Source of the DNA: Welwitschia mirabilis | Taxonomy: Eukaryota; Gnetophyta; Gnetopsida; Welwitschiales | DNA length: 63,187 bases | NCBI GenBank assembly: GCA_051453625.1 | Contig: JBOZIK010000001.1 | Coordinates: forward strand, 50,857,016-50,920,202 | Direction: 5' to 3' | In this document: positions 10,141 to 21,840 of the stretch, piece after piece | Numbering within the stretch: position 1 is the stretch's first letter | Layout: each line of letters starts with the position of its first letter | Notes under the pieces: generated by a model | The model's input: the letters and a program-made list of their open reading frames with translations, nothing else | What the model was told of the DNA's origin: nothing | Databases searched by the model: none | Position numbers and translations under genes: made by a program

Positions 10141-11945
10141 TACCTAGCAATACACCTCTTTAATAGTTACCACTAATGGAATTTACATCATTAAAGGTTA
10201 TTATGACAACTACTAAATTGCTTTTCTAACTATTTCATAATCATATTTTAGTTATAGATACCTAACTATTAAACTAGCACTAAAAAAACTTCTCACAAAA
10301 GAAAAGCAATCAAGAAGAGGCATATAAGTTCAAAAAGATGTCAAACCAGTTAGTGCATTATGGAATATAGAGTGAATGGATGGATGGAATAAATAGAGAC
10401 ATAATTGGATTACATTTGTTCTTAGAATGAACTTCTCACTAATAGTGTTGACAACCTACTTTCTCACCTAGAATAAAGATGCATCAAATAGAATCCTAAG
10501 GAATCATAAGAATAACCATCCACCTAAAGCCAAAATTCTTCATCATGCATATTTGATATTCAAAAAATTCAAATGATATTGTTAAACATAAAGGTAAATC
10601 TTCAAAACTTTCTATCTAGTAAAGAAAATAATTCCAACATAGAATAATGAGATGGAGATGAAATTGCTAAGATGATATGCCTTCAAACATAGGAAGGAAA
10701 TGTAGGAATAGGTGAAAAAGCCATTTCCTAGATTTAATAGATAGAAAATTACTTTAACCTTTATAACATCTTACTAGAGCAAAGATNNNNNNNNNNNNNN
10801 NNNNNNNNNNNNNNNNNNNNNNNNNNNNNNNNNNNNNNNNNNNNNNNNNNNNNNNNNNNNNNNNNNNNNNNNNNNNNNNNNNNNNNCCTAACACTTCATG
10901 TTTTACTCTAGAATTATTCTCAAAATAAGATTTAACATCACACTTGGGTATCTGACATTGCACTTCGTTACTTAATGTCACACTTAATTTCATAGACTTC
11001 TAGGACCTCCTCTTTAGCCTTGGCATAGCCCACTCTACCTCAGTTTTCATGTGATAGAGCTCTCTAACTCTGCACTTATCCTCATGAGGCTCTAAAACTT
11101 CTTATCGACTTTAACACTCATCACCTCACCCATGCTTGCTTCACAAAAAACCGTCGATGTCATACTTGGGTGCTTGATATTACACTTGGAGGTTCGACAT
11201 TGTACTTGGATATCTAATATCATAGTTCAAACTTGATACTTACATATCATCCAACATTACACTTGGGATATCCATTAATTCACCTCTTTGATAGTTTCCA
11301 CCAATGAAACCCACATCATCAAGGGATATTATGACAACTACTAAACTACTTTTTTAACTACTTCCCTAATCATCTTTTAATTATAGATACCTAACTATTA
11401 TAATAGCATTATAAAATGAGATAATCCACACCATAAAAGAGTAGACTATTCGCAAAAGAAGAGAAAAAAAAAAGAGTCATATGAGTTCAGGAGGATGTTA
11501 AGCCAACTGATGCATCATGGAATAAAGAGTAAATTAATGAATGGATGAAATAAAGACCCCACTAGACCATATTCATTTACAAAATGAAATCCTTATTAGT
11601 AATATTGATAATCTACTATCTTGTTTGGAAGAAGGACCCATCTAATGGAATCCTAGGGTATCCAAAGAACAACCATTTACCTTAGGCCAAAATACTACAT
11701 TCTACATAGTCAACGTTTAGAACATTCAAATGATACTACTAAATATAGAGGCGAACCTTTAAACCTTCATATCTAATCAAGTAAATAATTCTAACATAGA
11801 ATAATAATAAGGAGAGAAAATTACTAAGATAATATTCTTAAAAACATATAAAGGTAAAGTAGGAATAAGTGAGGAATCCATTTCATGGATTCTTCAAATA
11901 GAAAAATACTTTAACCTTCAAAATGTTTCATTAGAATAAAGATAT
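9711..11945 (+). repeat. About 1.1-kb tandem duplication inside element C
   Basis: 9,711-10,786 is repeated at 10,887-11,945: both begin CTAACACTTCATGTTTTAC and both end near TTACTAGAGCAAAGAT / TTAGAATAAAGATATGC. The 100-N gap (10,787-10,886) sits at the boundary between the two copies. Confidence 0.75.
10787..10886. other. Assembly gap, 100 N (unknown size)
   Basis: Lies between two copies of a tandem duplication, so further copies of the unit may be missing. Confidence 0.8.
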
Positions 11946-12320
11946 GCATAAAGCGCTGCCTTCTTAGCAAGTAATGCATAAGAATTGTGGTTTTGATGTA
12001 GCACAAACATCCTCAATGAGTACCTTAAAACATTTTTATAGAAGAATTTAGAAAAAATAAGTTCATCCCAGAATACTTTATAGAAGATCAAATGGTAGAA
12101 TTCCAATGCCTTCACTTGGGAAAATGCCTCTTATATGAACATTGGTCTGAATTTGAGTTCCTCATGAAGTATCAAAAGAATTTCTTTAAAAAGTAATCAA
12201 TTAACAGCTTCATTAATACCATACCACCCAAACTCCGAAGCATCCTCTATAATTTAGAAATCAAATCAACTGAAGATGCCTACTGAAAGATAAGACAATA
12301 TCTTCAAGCATATGTTACTA
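11900..12320 (+). pseudogene. gag remnant of element C
   Basis: Plus-strand reading with frameshifts gives KFIPEYFIEDQMVEFQCLHL at about 12,057-12,117, then EHWSEFEFLMKYQK at about 12,138-12,180, then PPKLRSILYNLEIKSTEDAY at about 12,228-12,285. The pattern 'FIPxYxxxxxxxEFxxLxxG...Vx-Y-xxEFxxLxxY' is that of the Retrotrans_gag capsid domain, which assembles the virus-like particle. A minus-strand open frame over 11,918-12,115 is the antisense shadow. Stops and frameshifts show it no longer codes. Confidence 0.6.
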
Positions 12321-12660
12321 AATAGAATGAGTACCACAACTTTTAAGTAGATAAATCTAGCTCAAAAAGGTTTTAGATACTAATACTAAGTATTTGAGAA
12401 ATAAAAAATTAAATGAAGTACACATCTAATGGAACCACTTATAATCAACAACCTTGGAAAAGCAGGGAGTGTATGAAGGAGACATTTCTTAAAACTTTTA
12501 ACAGAACATGATATATTACCTTTTAGTGTATTTCTTAATATATAATGTTTTCCTTCCATTATGTTTTATAGATAATACATAAAAATAATCTAAATAAGCA
12601 CGCCTTCAAATACAATAGAAGAATAGGAGAAACTTCACTTGAGGATGAGCATAATGCTTA

Positions 12661-12672
12661 AGGGAGAGGGAA
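12661..12672 (+). other. Polypurine tract of element C
   Basis: AGGGAGAGGGAA lies immediately 5' of the 3' LTR start (TG at 12,673), the position where plus-strand DNA synthesis is primed. Confidence 0.8.
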
Positions 12673-13084
12673 TGTAATGTTTTAAATTCACTATTTTATA
12701 AATAAAACTATTAAAACATTAAATAAGTGTAATTAATGAGATATGAATGGGTGTCATCCAAATATGTAAAGACATTTCCTTTCATTATGCTACTTAAGCC
12801 TAGGGTATTAGGTGGGGTGGATAAACTAGTGAATGTAACCAAGGACAACCTTGGCTAATTTCCAATGTTCCCCAGAGGGGGACTCAAGTCACAGTTCATG
12901 TCTTTAACTTTAACCACTAGTTTAAGCATGTTGGCTAATGATAAGGAATGTAATCTAGTGCTATCCATAATAAAGTTCATCTTTTCTGAAATTATTTCTT
13001 ATTATTTTTATTGATTCTAGAATAATATTTATATGTTTCTATTTATAATGAAATAATCATAAAATGGTAAAACGAAACATTACA
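12673..13084 (+). repeat. 3' LTR of element C
   Basis: Begins TGTAATGTTT and ends AAACATTACA, a perfect 10-bp inverted terminal match. Direct repeat of 8,488-8,869. Confidence 0.88.
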
Positions 13085-13089
13085 AATCT
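13085..13089. repeat. Target site duplication AATCT (right copy, element C)
   Basis: Identical to 8,483-8,487. Confidence 0.85.
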
Positions 13090-14660
13090 AGTTTAAGATC
13101 TCACCAATGCATTACTAAGGCCTTAATTGATGTATAGGTGTTAAATTAACAATTTAAACAATTAAAACCTTACTCTCCTTATGAAATTTATGAAGAAAAC
13201 TCCCATTACATTAAATAGTATTCTATTTATCAATATATAAGGATAGATTCCATGAAGATACCTTTAGCAGTAATCAACAATTTCAACAATGAAATATGGT
13301 ATTACAATCAGATTTTAGACCCTTTTTTAATAATATATATAGGGGTAGTAAATTTTAATCCAAGAATTTTTAGCCTAATAAATTTTAGTTCCATAACTTT
13401 TCTAAGGATGATTCACCTAGAGATTCACTTGAAAAATCCATTAAAATAATTGAAAACCTTAAAGGAGAACTTTAATAAATAATTTTAATAAATCAACTAT
13501 CTCAAGGTTCTCTTGAAACATAACATAGTTTGGAGGATGAGAATTTAGATGATCCATGTCCACTAGAAGATAACTAATACAATGACATCAAAATTTTAAC
13601 TCACCAATCAAATAATAAGAATGAGGATGACTATGTATTAGATGATGATATACTAGATTATATTCATATGTACTTACTATTTGCAAATCAAAATGAAATA
13701 GTGGAATCAATTCATGAAGAATCTAAAAAGTTTTCAAACTATGATGAAGATAATAATTCGATGAATATAATAATTTGGAGAAAGATGACATGCAACAACA
13801 TGATGAAAAAAAAAAGGATAAAAAAGAAGATGATAAGCATGTTTCTCTTTATGATCTATCTGATGAATCTAACAACTTACAAAATGAGAACAATACTCAA
13901 TAAGAAAAGGAAGGTATAGTTTAATATAAAAATGAAGAAAATGATTATGAAGACAACAATTAGAAGAATAATAAGGAAAAACTCATGGAGGTTTAGTCAA
14001 TGGAAGATAAACTTATTCCTTCCAATGCAACAACCTAACATGAATAATTTACTCATGGTTCTCCATTCCTTCCACTTGTGTTTTCATGTAAAAACCCAAA
14101 TAACATCCTTCCTTTTACTCTTAATCCCATGTTACCTTTTGATCTCGATAATGGTAACTTAATCTCTTCCATTTGAAAATTCATGAAATTCTAAAAGCTG
14201 AATCCCTTTTTTTAAATCCATAATATTAAGAAATTTATTTCTAATACCTCTTAGTTTCTTCCTCTTGAAACTCCATGTAATACTCAACGTAACACCATTC
14301 CCTCTCCTACTAAACTCACTTTACTTTATGCCCTTAATGAAAACTATTTTTAAAGGTATAACTTAGGATATCTTAGAATTTTAAATTAGGAAAAGCCTTA
14401 TCTATTTTATGAAAATCTTTGTCTTGATTTGGATATTAGGAAGCTTCTTATTCTCATTAAATATTCTAAAAAGCGTTAAAAAATTTCTTAGATTCATTCT
14501 TTGAGTAGTGCCTTGAATGAATTTTTTAATAATAATCATGCTTTATATCAATTTAATAAGAGATTTTTTTTTGATTAAATTTGTGCTATTAAGATTTTAT
14601 CATTCTATTTCCACTTCAACCAATTGATTCTATTCAAATATGATGATATAACCTTTATGT
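13085..14660 (+). pseudogene. Element A coding remnant, second part (unidentified protein)
   Basis: After element C the interrupted frame continues. An acidic Asn/Asp-rich stretch (about 13,540-13,920, with runs such as DEDDYVLDDDILDY) is followed by a surprisingly readable segment at about 14,300-14,660 with few stops: SPTKLTLYALNENYFKR, then LGYLRILN, PYLFYENLCLDLDIRKLLI and SALNEFFNNNHALYQFNKR. No motif of protease, RT, RNase H or integrase is visible and I recognise no family. Position in A suggests a structural (gag-like) or extra ORF of this LTR family; that is inference. Confidence 0.45.
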
Positions 14661-16418
14661 TCTATCAATGGTTTCCATATGGTTTGATCCTTATTTTTTC
14701 AAAAAAATTATAATACATAGGATCATAACCATAAAAACATAAAATAAAGTGTTGGATAGGATTTAGGATCTAAATAATACTTGTTTTCCTAATAATTTTA
14801 TCTTTCTTTTAAATTTTATTCTTATTTTATGTTTGTGTGTTTTTATCCTTGGCTTTTACTTTTATGTGTCACCTCTTTAACCTAGTTAGTTAATTCTATT
14901 ATACATCACTTAAGTGCATCTTTTTCATAACAAGTTAACCTAAAGTAGATAGGTCCTTATCTTATGGAAAAAGTTCATTCTAATGGCTCTATTGAGATTT
15001 CATTTTTGCAAACCAAATATATCCAAAAAGTTAATGGATAAAGGCTTAAAATATATACATCATATGATGATTCTGTTATGTCTTAAAGCTTGTAGAAATA
15101 ATTAAGTTTGAATATTTCCTTCAAGATAAATATGAGGATCTTTCGTTTGCTATTTTCTAAATCTTCTCTTAGCTCCATTTCTTGGTTTAAGTTATGACAC
15201 TACTTGATCATCTTTAACTTGATTCATGTTCAAATTTCATATGTCTTATCATCATTAAGTAATCTCTTACTTTGAGCATTATAGTAAAAAATATTAGATT
15301 AATTTCACTCCAATGATCAATCAATGCTTTTAAAATGGGATCCCTAGTCCATAAAAAGACAATAATTAAAGAGGGGATAAAATATAAGATTAATCCTCCT
15401 TAAAAATATACTATGAAGTTCTATTGCAAGTTTACTAGGGTAACATTTCCTAAGAAGGTCCTTTGGTAGTGTGATATGGTAGCTATGGAAACTCCAATAG
15501 AGGGTTAGTTGATCATGATCTAGCTTTATTTGTAGATGCTCACTCTCTTGATAGTTGTTGCACTCGCCTCATCATGAAGAATGATGTTTCTCAACATTCC
15601 CCTTAATTTCCATTATTCTAAAGTAAGATCTTTAAGGAATTTTTAGTATATTGATCATTGGATGATGTTTTAGTAAGGTACTATGATCACTAAAAGCCGA
15701 ACATGGATTGAATTATATTCAAATATAAATTAATATTTTTACAATGAATCATGCATCTTTACATCAAGTAGTCTGATGATTTTCTTCAAGAAATCTTGCC
15801 AAGATAAAATTTATGCAAACTAGTTAATCTTCTCCTTATTCCATGTTGTCTATTTTAGTTTTAATTTTCTTAGTTACAAATCAGTTATCTTAAAGTTATT
15901 GACTTACTTTTTCATAAAATAATGGTAAGAACTTTATCATTTTCTAGTCTTCTTATTAGAAAATCTCAAAGTCATAATGCATAATGAATTCTTGACCATC
16001 CATTTCATTTTCTTTTTCCCCCTTTTTGTGATTATGTTTTTTCATTTTTTCTTTTCTTTCTTATTTTATATCCCTTGTTACTTTTAACTTAGTCTTTCTA
16101 ATTATTACAAGTACATTTGCTTAAAAATTTGGAATGAATTATTCTACTTTATGGAGGTGACATCTTCGAAGTCCTTAAAAAAATTATCTTTAATTGAAAG
16201 AAATTTAAATATCTTTTTCTTATAGATCTAAAATAATAAACTTTGAACCCAATACATTTCTTTCTTATGATGTTAAAGTGGAATATCTTTTTCAATATGC
16301 ACTCTATGTTTAACAATATAAGATTTTTTTATGCTTGAATGTTATGTTTTATCCTTTTTTTAATTTGAGTTGATTCTATCCTTTTCCACTTTCTTTCTTA
16401 AGGATTGACAAATGCTTA
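14661..16418 (+). other. 3' internal region of element A, no recognised coding
   Basis: AT-rich DNA between the unidentified coding remnant and the polypurine tract. Some short open pieces exist (for example around 15,440-15,600), but I could not tie any to a known domain. Confidence 0.4.
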
Positions 16419-16429
16419 GTTGGGGGATT
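16419..16429 (+). other. Polypurine tract of element A
   Basis: GTTGGGGGATT directly precedes the LTR start TGTTGCAAGC at 16,430, which fixes the plus orientation of A. Confidence 0.6.
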
Positions 16430-17848
16430 TGTTGCAAGCTGAATTGGCCATATTTAACATCATGTTTGGAGTGTGTTTTTATGATCTTTGTATAGGTTTA
16501 ATGCTTATATGAACCACTTATAATGACAAAGATCAAAGACAAGGAATTAATAATAATTTAAATTAAAATGGGGTAATTATGGAGCATTTAAGAAAGACAT
16601 GCCAAGAAGACACTATGCAAAGAAGATGTTATATTAAGAAGACATTCCAAAGGATATTAAGATGATATTACATCAATTAGACCTTCCACATAATCAATAA
16701 TATGTTATGCTAAAAAAATATTACACTAACGAAATTATCAATTTCCTACTAACATAAGCATGTATATTATTATCTTCTAAATAATGTACTAAAAGATGAA
16801 ATAAATCCAGTGCCAAATACTAATGTTACAAGCTAGTACTATTGATGTCACCGTACTTCTAAAGAAATACAACATAAGTCTCACATTTTTGCACTTGTTT
16901 GGAAAATTGATCACTTTGCACTTATGGGCTCAGTAAAAAGACAAGAATCCATGTGAAGTTGGAATATCAACAAATGTAAACAATGTAAAGTCAATAGCTA
17001 CCAAGAGGGAATGTGGAAGACAAGAATTTATGATAAGATGAAATATTAATGATCATTCACTTGGCCATCTAGAAGACAAAAAGATATGTAGAAGACATGA
17101 AGAATATGAAACAAATTCCACCATTTATGTAAGCATTGATATAATAGCCTTTAATCTATTATGACTCTTTGATAATCCTAAGAATCATTTCAAATACTAT
17201 AAATATCCCCTTTAGGTCCTCCATTTAATCATCTCAATTGCATCAATTATTCTTATGATGTTTTGAGAGAAATTGAGCAAGGGATCCATCATATGACTTA
17301 TAGAGAAGTGTGTTTATTAGTGTTGGACTATGTCTCCATCATTAAAAAGCTATTACTTTATAACCATTGCAAGGAAGGGCCTTTCTTCGTATTAGGAAGT
17401 GTCTCTTTATTGAGGAGTTATTACTTTATAACTAGATGTGAAACATTTTCATTGATGAAATATTAGTTAAAGTATTCTTTTTCTAAATATCCTTTTATCT
17501 TCTTTATAGCTTATGTCATTATAGTTAAGTAATAGATGTCTACAAGTTAATATAGGTTATAAGGGCTTACTTGAGTGATAAAAATTTGATTTATTGGTTA
17601 TAACTTGCATTTATTTTTTCATTTCATTTTACATCACATTTTAATTTTGAAAGTTATATTAACTAAATCAAATAATTTTCAATAACCTTTTAAATTCCTA
17701 TTTGAGTTTCCTCTTTAGAGTATAACAAATGGATTGACTCTCCTATGCTAGTGTATTCTTGTTTGTTTATTAAATATTTACAAGTATAAAACAGAAATGA
17801 TCCATTTGAAGGAAATAATAGTTTAAGCACATAATTCACACCCCAAGT
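16430..17848 (+). repeat. 3' LTR of element A (right end truncated)
   Basis: Starts TGTTGCAAGCTGAATTGG and follows 4,598 onward in direct orientation. A TATA-like TATAAATA is at 17,198-17,205. It stops around CACCCCAAGTG (about 17,847), roughly 190 bp short of the homologous end of the 5' LTR, where the inverted copy B begins. Confidence 0.7.
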
Positions 17849-19437
17849 GAAAATGAAAATAATAATAAAATGAAAATTCAAACTAATCTAAGAAAAATAA
17901 AAATTGCATATACACACTACACAGGTAAATAACTTGAAAGTAAATTAGTTACTTATTTAATGAATTTAAACATTTTAGCTTTCTTGAACTCCTCCCTTAT
18001 AATAATTTTAATTTTTCGTGTGAAAATCATGTGCTTAAACTATTATTTTCTCCAAATAAATATTTTCTCTTTGGTACCTATAAGTCCTTAATAAAATACA
18101 TACCAGAATGCACTCGTATACGGGAGTAAACCTGTTTGTTATGCTCTAGAGAGAAAATTCAAAGAGGAAGCTAAAAGGTTACTACAAATGAATTAATTTA
18201 GTTTATCTAAATTTCAAAATTAAAATGCAATGCAAAATGAAATGTCAAAACGAATTCAATGCAGCCTAAATGTAAGTTCTAACTAGTTAACCAACTTGTT
18301 GTCACCTAAGTTTGCCCTCATAACCTATATCAACTTATAGATACTTGTTACTTAATTATAATAACATCATTTATGAGGAAGAAAAAAAGAGATTTATAAA
18401 AAGAGAACTTCAAATCATATTTTATTAATAAAAGTTCTTTACATCTAGTTACAAACTAACAACTTCTTAATGAAGGCGATATAGCCCAATACCAAGGAAA
18501 GTCCTTCTCTATAACATCACAAAATAGCATCTTCTTAATGAAGGAGACACAGCTCAACACCAAGAAAAGCTCTTATACGTAACTCATAAAATGAATCCCT
18601 TGCTTAATATCTCTCTAAACATCACAAGAATAATAAATAAAACTAAGATAAATAAATGAAAAACCTAAGGGGGTATTCATATTATTTTGAATAACTCTTA
18701 GGATTACTAAAGAGTCATAATAGATTAAAGTCTATCATATCAATGATTACATAAATGATGGAATTTTTTTTTCATATTTTTCATGTCTTCTACATGACTT
18801 CTTATCTTTTAGACAACCAAGTGAATGACTATTGATCTTTCATCTTCTCATAAATTCTTGTCTTCCATGTGCCTTCTTGATGACTTTTGACTTTACACTC
18901 CACTTTCATTAATCTTTCATCTTTCCATGCCTTCTTGTCTCCTTATTGGCTCCATAAGTGCAAAGTCATTTGTTCTCTAAACAAGTTTAAAAATGTGAGA
19001 TTTGTGTTATGTTTCTTTAGAAGGTCAATGATGCCGATAGTATTGGCTAGTGGTGCTAGCATTTGATGCTAGATTTATTTGATCTTTTAGCACATTCTTG
19101 AAAGACAGCAATATACTTACTCATGTTAGTGGGAAACTCATAATATTCTTAGTATAATGTTTTCTTGGCATAACATCTTCTTGACTATGTGGAAGTTCTA
19201 CTTAATGTAATGTCTTTTGAAATGTCTTCTTGATGTAACATTTTCTTTGCATAATATCTTTGTGGCATTTCTTTCTCAAATGCTTCATAATTACTTCACT
19301 TTGATTCAAATTATTATTAATTCCTTGTCTTTAATCTTTGTTATCAAAATTGATTCATATAAGCATTAAACTTGTAAAAATATATTGAAAACACACTCCA
19401 AATATGATGTTAAGTATGGTTAATTTGGATTGCAACA
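17849..19437 (-). repeat. Inverted LTR copy B, back to back with the 3' LTR of A
   Basis: Reverse complement of the A LTR: read from 19,437 leftwards it starts TGTTGCAAT and runs through the same landmarks to about 17,860. With 16,430-17,848 it makes an imperfect palindrome of about 3 kb. The LINE RT resumes directly at 19,438, so B's U3-type end forms the right border of the whole insertion. Confidence 0.75.
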
Positions 19438-20600
19438 TTTTTATTTTTACATTTTTACTACCAATGCTTTAGGTTATCTTAATATTAAGAAACTTTAAAG
19501 ATGCTTTCTTCATGGGCTCTGTCTCCTAAACAATGGATAATACATTTGTAATTTTCACTTTGATAATGACTTTTTCATTTTGGTTAATGACATTTAAAAT
19601 GATATTAATAAACTTTTATATTTTCTTAACACNNNNNNNNNGGATTTTGCATCCCTAATAAATTGAAAAATGTTAACCTTCTATACAAAGGCTTGATCTA
19701 AATTCTCATTTCCTCTTCTTATAAAGTTCATCCAAATAGGAGAGATTTAGTTTGAAGTCATTAGGCATTAGCTTCAATAGTGTGTCTTCGAAAAATAATT
19801 TAATATGTTTTATTGCTATAATTCTTATCTATGAAAAAAATTTCTCATCTTATCATATCTTTTGTTATTCTTAATTTTCCTTTTTAATGCTTCATATGTC
19901 CACATAAATGATGAATTAGAGAGTTTATTTAAATCTTACAACCTAAAAAATCTAATTTTTATTATGTTCCTTGAGAAACTTTTATAAACTAAGAAGTTTA
20001 GGAGGTCTTAGAATTCCCTTATTTTACACCTAAAGAAAAGATGCTATTGTCAAAATGAATTATTCAAGATTTTAAGGGTGATGATTATTGAAAGATGCTC
20101 ATTTGTAATAAAATTACTAATGCCTTCTTAAAAGGCTCTACTTGTTAAAAATGTTTAATATTTTTTAATGTTATTTCTTTCTTATTACTTTTAATCTTTA
20201 TTCTTCACCCTTTTTATAAATTGTTGGTTTTCTTGATATCTCATTGAAATATTACTTGTATTTCTTTTCAAAACTATTAACCATATTTCTTCCATTTATC
20301 ACTTTCATTTGAATATGTTAGATAAAGTAATCATAAAATAACTATGCTTAGGCTAATGTAAAGAGGACTTAATCAAATAAAAAACATTTTAGCTTATAAT
20401 GAAACATGTCCTTTCCCATGGAACTTAATTCATAATAAGTACAATGCTACTCCTTATTTTTCCAAAAGAATTTACTTACTTAATTATCATGTTTAATAAA
20501 ATATTGACCATGTCATGCTTTCTAAAAAAGAAACCTTATGGAATTAGTTAAATAATGTTCCTTTCTTTAATAATACTTGTAAATTAGGCTAAAAGCATAA
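19438..20600 (+). pseudogene. LINE ORF2, second half (RT palm/thumb and C-terminal part)
   Basis: Continues the RT broken at 4,597: YIFTTNALGYLNIKK from about 19,448, then NFHFDNDFFILVND at about 19,551-19,590, where the family has the catalytic 'F-A-D-D' (here D-N-D). Further on, at about 20,030-20,125, LSK*IIQDFKGDDY*KML reading into CNKIT matches the C-terminal LINE region. Possible zinc-finger residues (CPFPWNLIHNKYN, about 20,408; NIDHVMLSKKE, about 20,500) extend it to near 20,600. A 9-N gap lies at 19,633-19,641. Non-functional. Confidence 0.6.
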
Positions 20601-21840
20601 CCTACTTCACAATCAAAAGCTTTTCAATCTTAACATCCTCTAGTTTATTTATTTTTCTCAAGACACTTAGATTCAAATCATCTCTAACTCATGGAAAATG
20701 TAGAAAACCCTTGAAGTAGTTTCTTTTCTTTAGTATATTCTTTATCAAGGTTTACCCCTTAGTAAATGCTTGATAAAAATAGAACATTATAAATATGCTT
20801 ATCCTCATTGTAATACTAAATATTTGTTTCAGGATATTATTTGATATTGTAAGATTGTTTCTTCTAGATAGGATTGGATGTGCAAATTATTTGACTAGTT
20901 TTATGTTTTTCTTTCGATTTTCATTTTTGGTATTGAATAAACTACTTCAAATAAAACTTATATTATATGATACACTAACAAGTGTGCTCTCTTATTCAAA
21001 ATATGGAAGCCACATAATTATGGTATCTTCTCAAGTGATTATTATGAAATTTTTCCTCCTTTTCAAATATTTAGATAGTATTCTCTCTTTTGCTTTATTT
21101 TGAATTTTGTAATAAGGTTCATAGCCATTGATTCTATTTAAAATATAAAGAATGAATTCTTTATATGAAATTTGGGACTCAACCTTCCTATATAACTCTT
21201 TAAGCTTTTAATAAGTCCTTTTTTTCACTTAAAGAAAAAGAAATATGTTTGCATGTCTTTTTCATGGAAAGTTATATTATAAAAATATTTCAAGATTGAT
21301 TTTAAAAAAAAAGGAGAAATGTATTTCTATAGAAATGTATGAGATGATAGATCAGGCATATCACCAAAGAATATCTCTTCCCAATGTGATTTGTAAACTT
21401 GTAGGAATAAAATATGCATATTTCTATTTATAAGAATGATGGAAAATACTTATTTCCAAGCCATAAAAGGGTAAACTACTTTAAAAAGAAAAGAAAAGAA
21501 AGATCTAAAATAGAGTAAGTAAAGTCCTAAAGGAGGTCCATGTAAGAAATATCAAATAAAATGTTTCACTTTAGTAGGAAAAAGAAGATTTTTGAACATG
21601 TTCTAAATCATCCAAATTCCATTCTATTAATACTTACATTAAGAAGAAATAAGGTTACTAGAGAAAAAAAGGTTATAGAATTTGTAAATTTTAAAAGGTA
21701 ATAAATAAAATTCATCTATCCACTTAAGAAACTTCCATGTAAATTTACCATTATTAATCAACTGGTAATTATGTTTGAAAAAATCTTATAGCTCGATATA
21801 AGAAAGACTTATTATTGTAAATGAGCTATATAATGTTTAA
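20601..21840. other. AT-rich DNA, no assignable gene
   Basis: May include the decayed LINE tail. Open stretches at 20,795-21,103 (hydrophobic, low complexity) and 21,245-21,433 show no domain and are probably chance ORFs. Confidence 0.4.

Larger units (their letters stand above)
8488..13084 (+). mobile_element. Element C: complete non-autonomous LTR retrotransposon with gag remnant
   Basis: 4.6-kb element with direct LTRs (8,488-8,869; 12,673-13,084), degraded initiator-Met-type primer-binding site just inside the 5' LTR (8,871 on: TGGTTTCAAAGT), polypurine tract AGGGAGAGGG just before the 3' LTR, and a perfect 5-bp target duplication (AATCT). The interior holds a degenerate tandem-repeat array, a 1.1-kb internal duplication with a 100-N gap, and a gag remnant; no protease, RT or integrase is seen. 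The last codons before the polypurine tract read LEDEHNA, as in many Ty3/gypsy 3' ends. It therefore fits a gag-bearing non-autonomous gypsy derivative that depended on enzymes from elsewhere. Confidence 0.85.
4598..19437 (+). mobile_element. Composite insertion: LTR element A plus inverted LTR B
   Basis: A 14.8-kb block inserted into the LINE RT. It contains a direct LTR pair (4,598 and 16,430), internal DNA with an unidentified coding remnant, a nested element C, and at its right end an inverted copy of the same LTR (B). Both outer ends read TGTTG inwards (TGTTGTGAGC at left, ...TTGCAACA at right). TTTCT precedes the block (4,593-4,597) and TTTTT follows it (19,438-19,442), which could be a decayed 5-bp target duplication. 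No pol domain was recognised, so A may be a large non-autonomous derivative. The superfamily is not known. Confidence 0.65.

Noticed and set aside
11918-12115. Minus-strand 65-codon open frame
   Set aside because: Shadow of the gag remnant of element C on the plus strand.
13668-14162. Two Met/Lys/Ile-rich plus-strand open frames (13,668-13,919 and 13,932-14,162)
   Set aside because: They are out of frame with the more protein-like acidic reading of the element A remnant; composition is typical of a shifted frame in A-rich DNA.
20795-21103. 102-codon hydrophobic plus-strand frame
   Set aside because: Phe/Leu/Ile-rich, as expected from random AT-rich DNA; no signal of a real membrane protein family.
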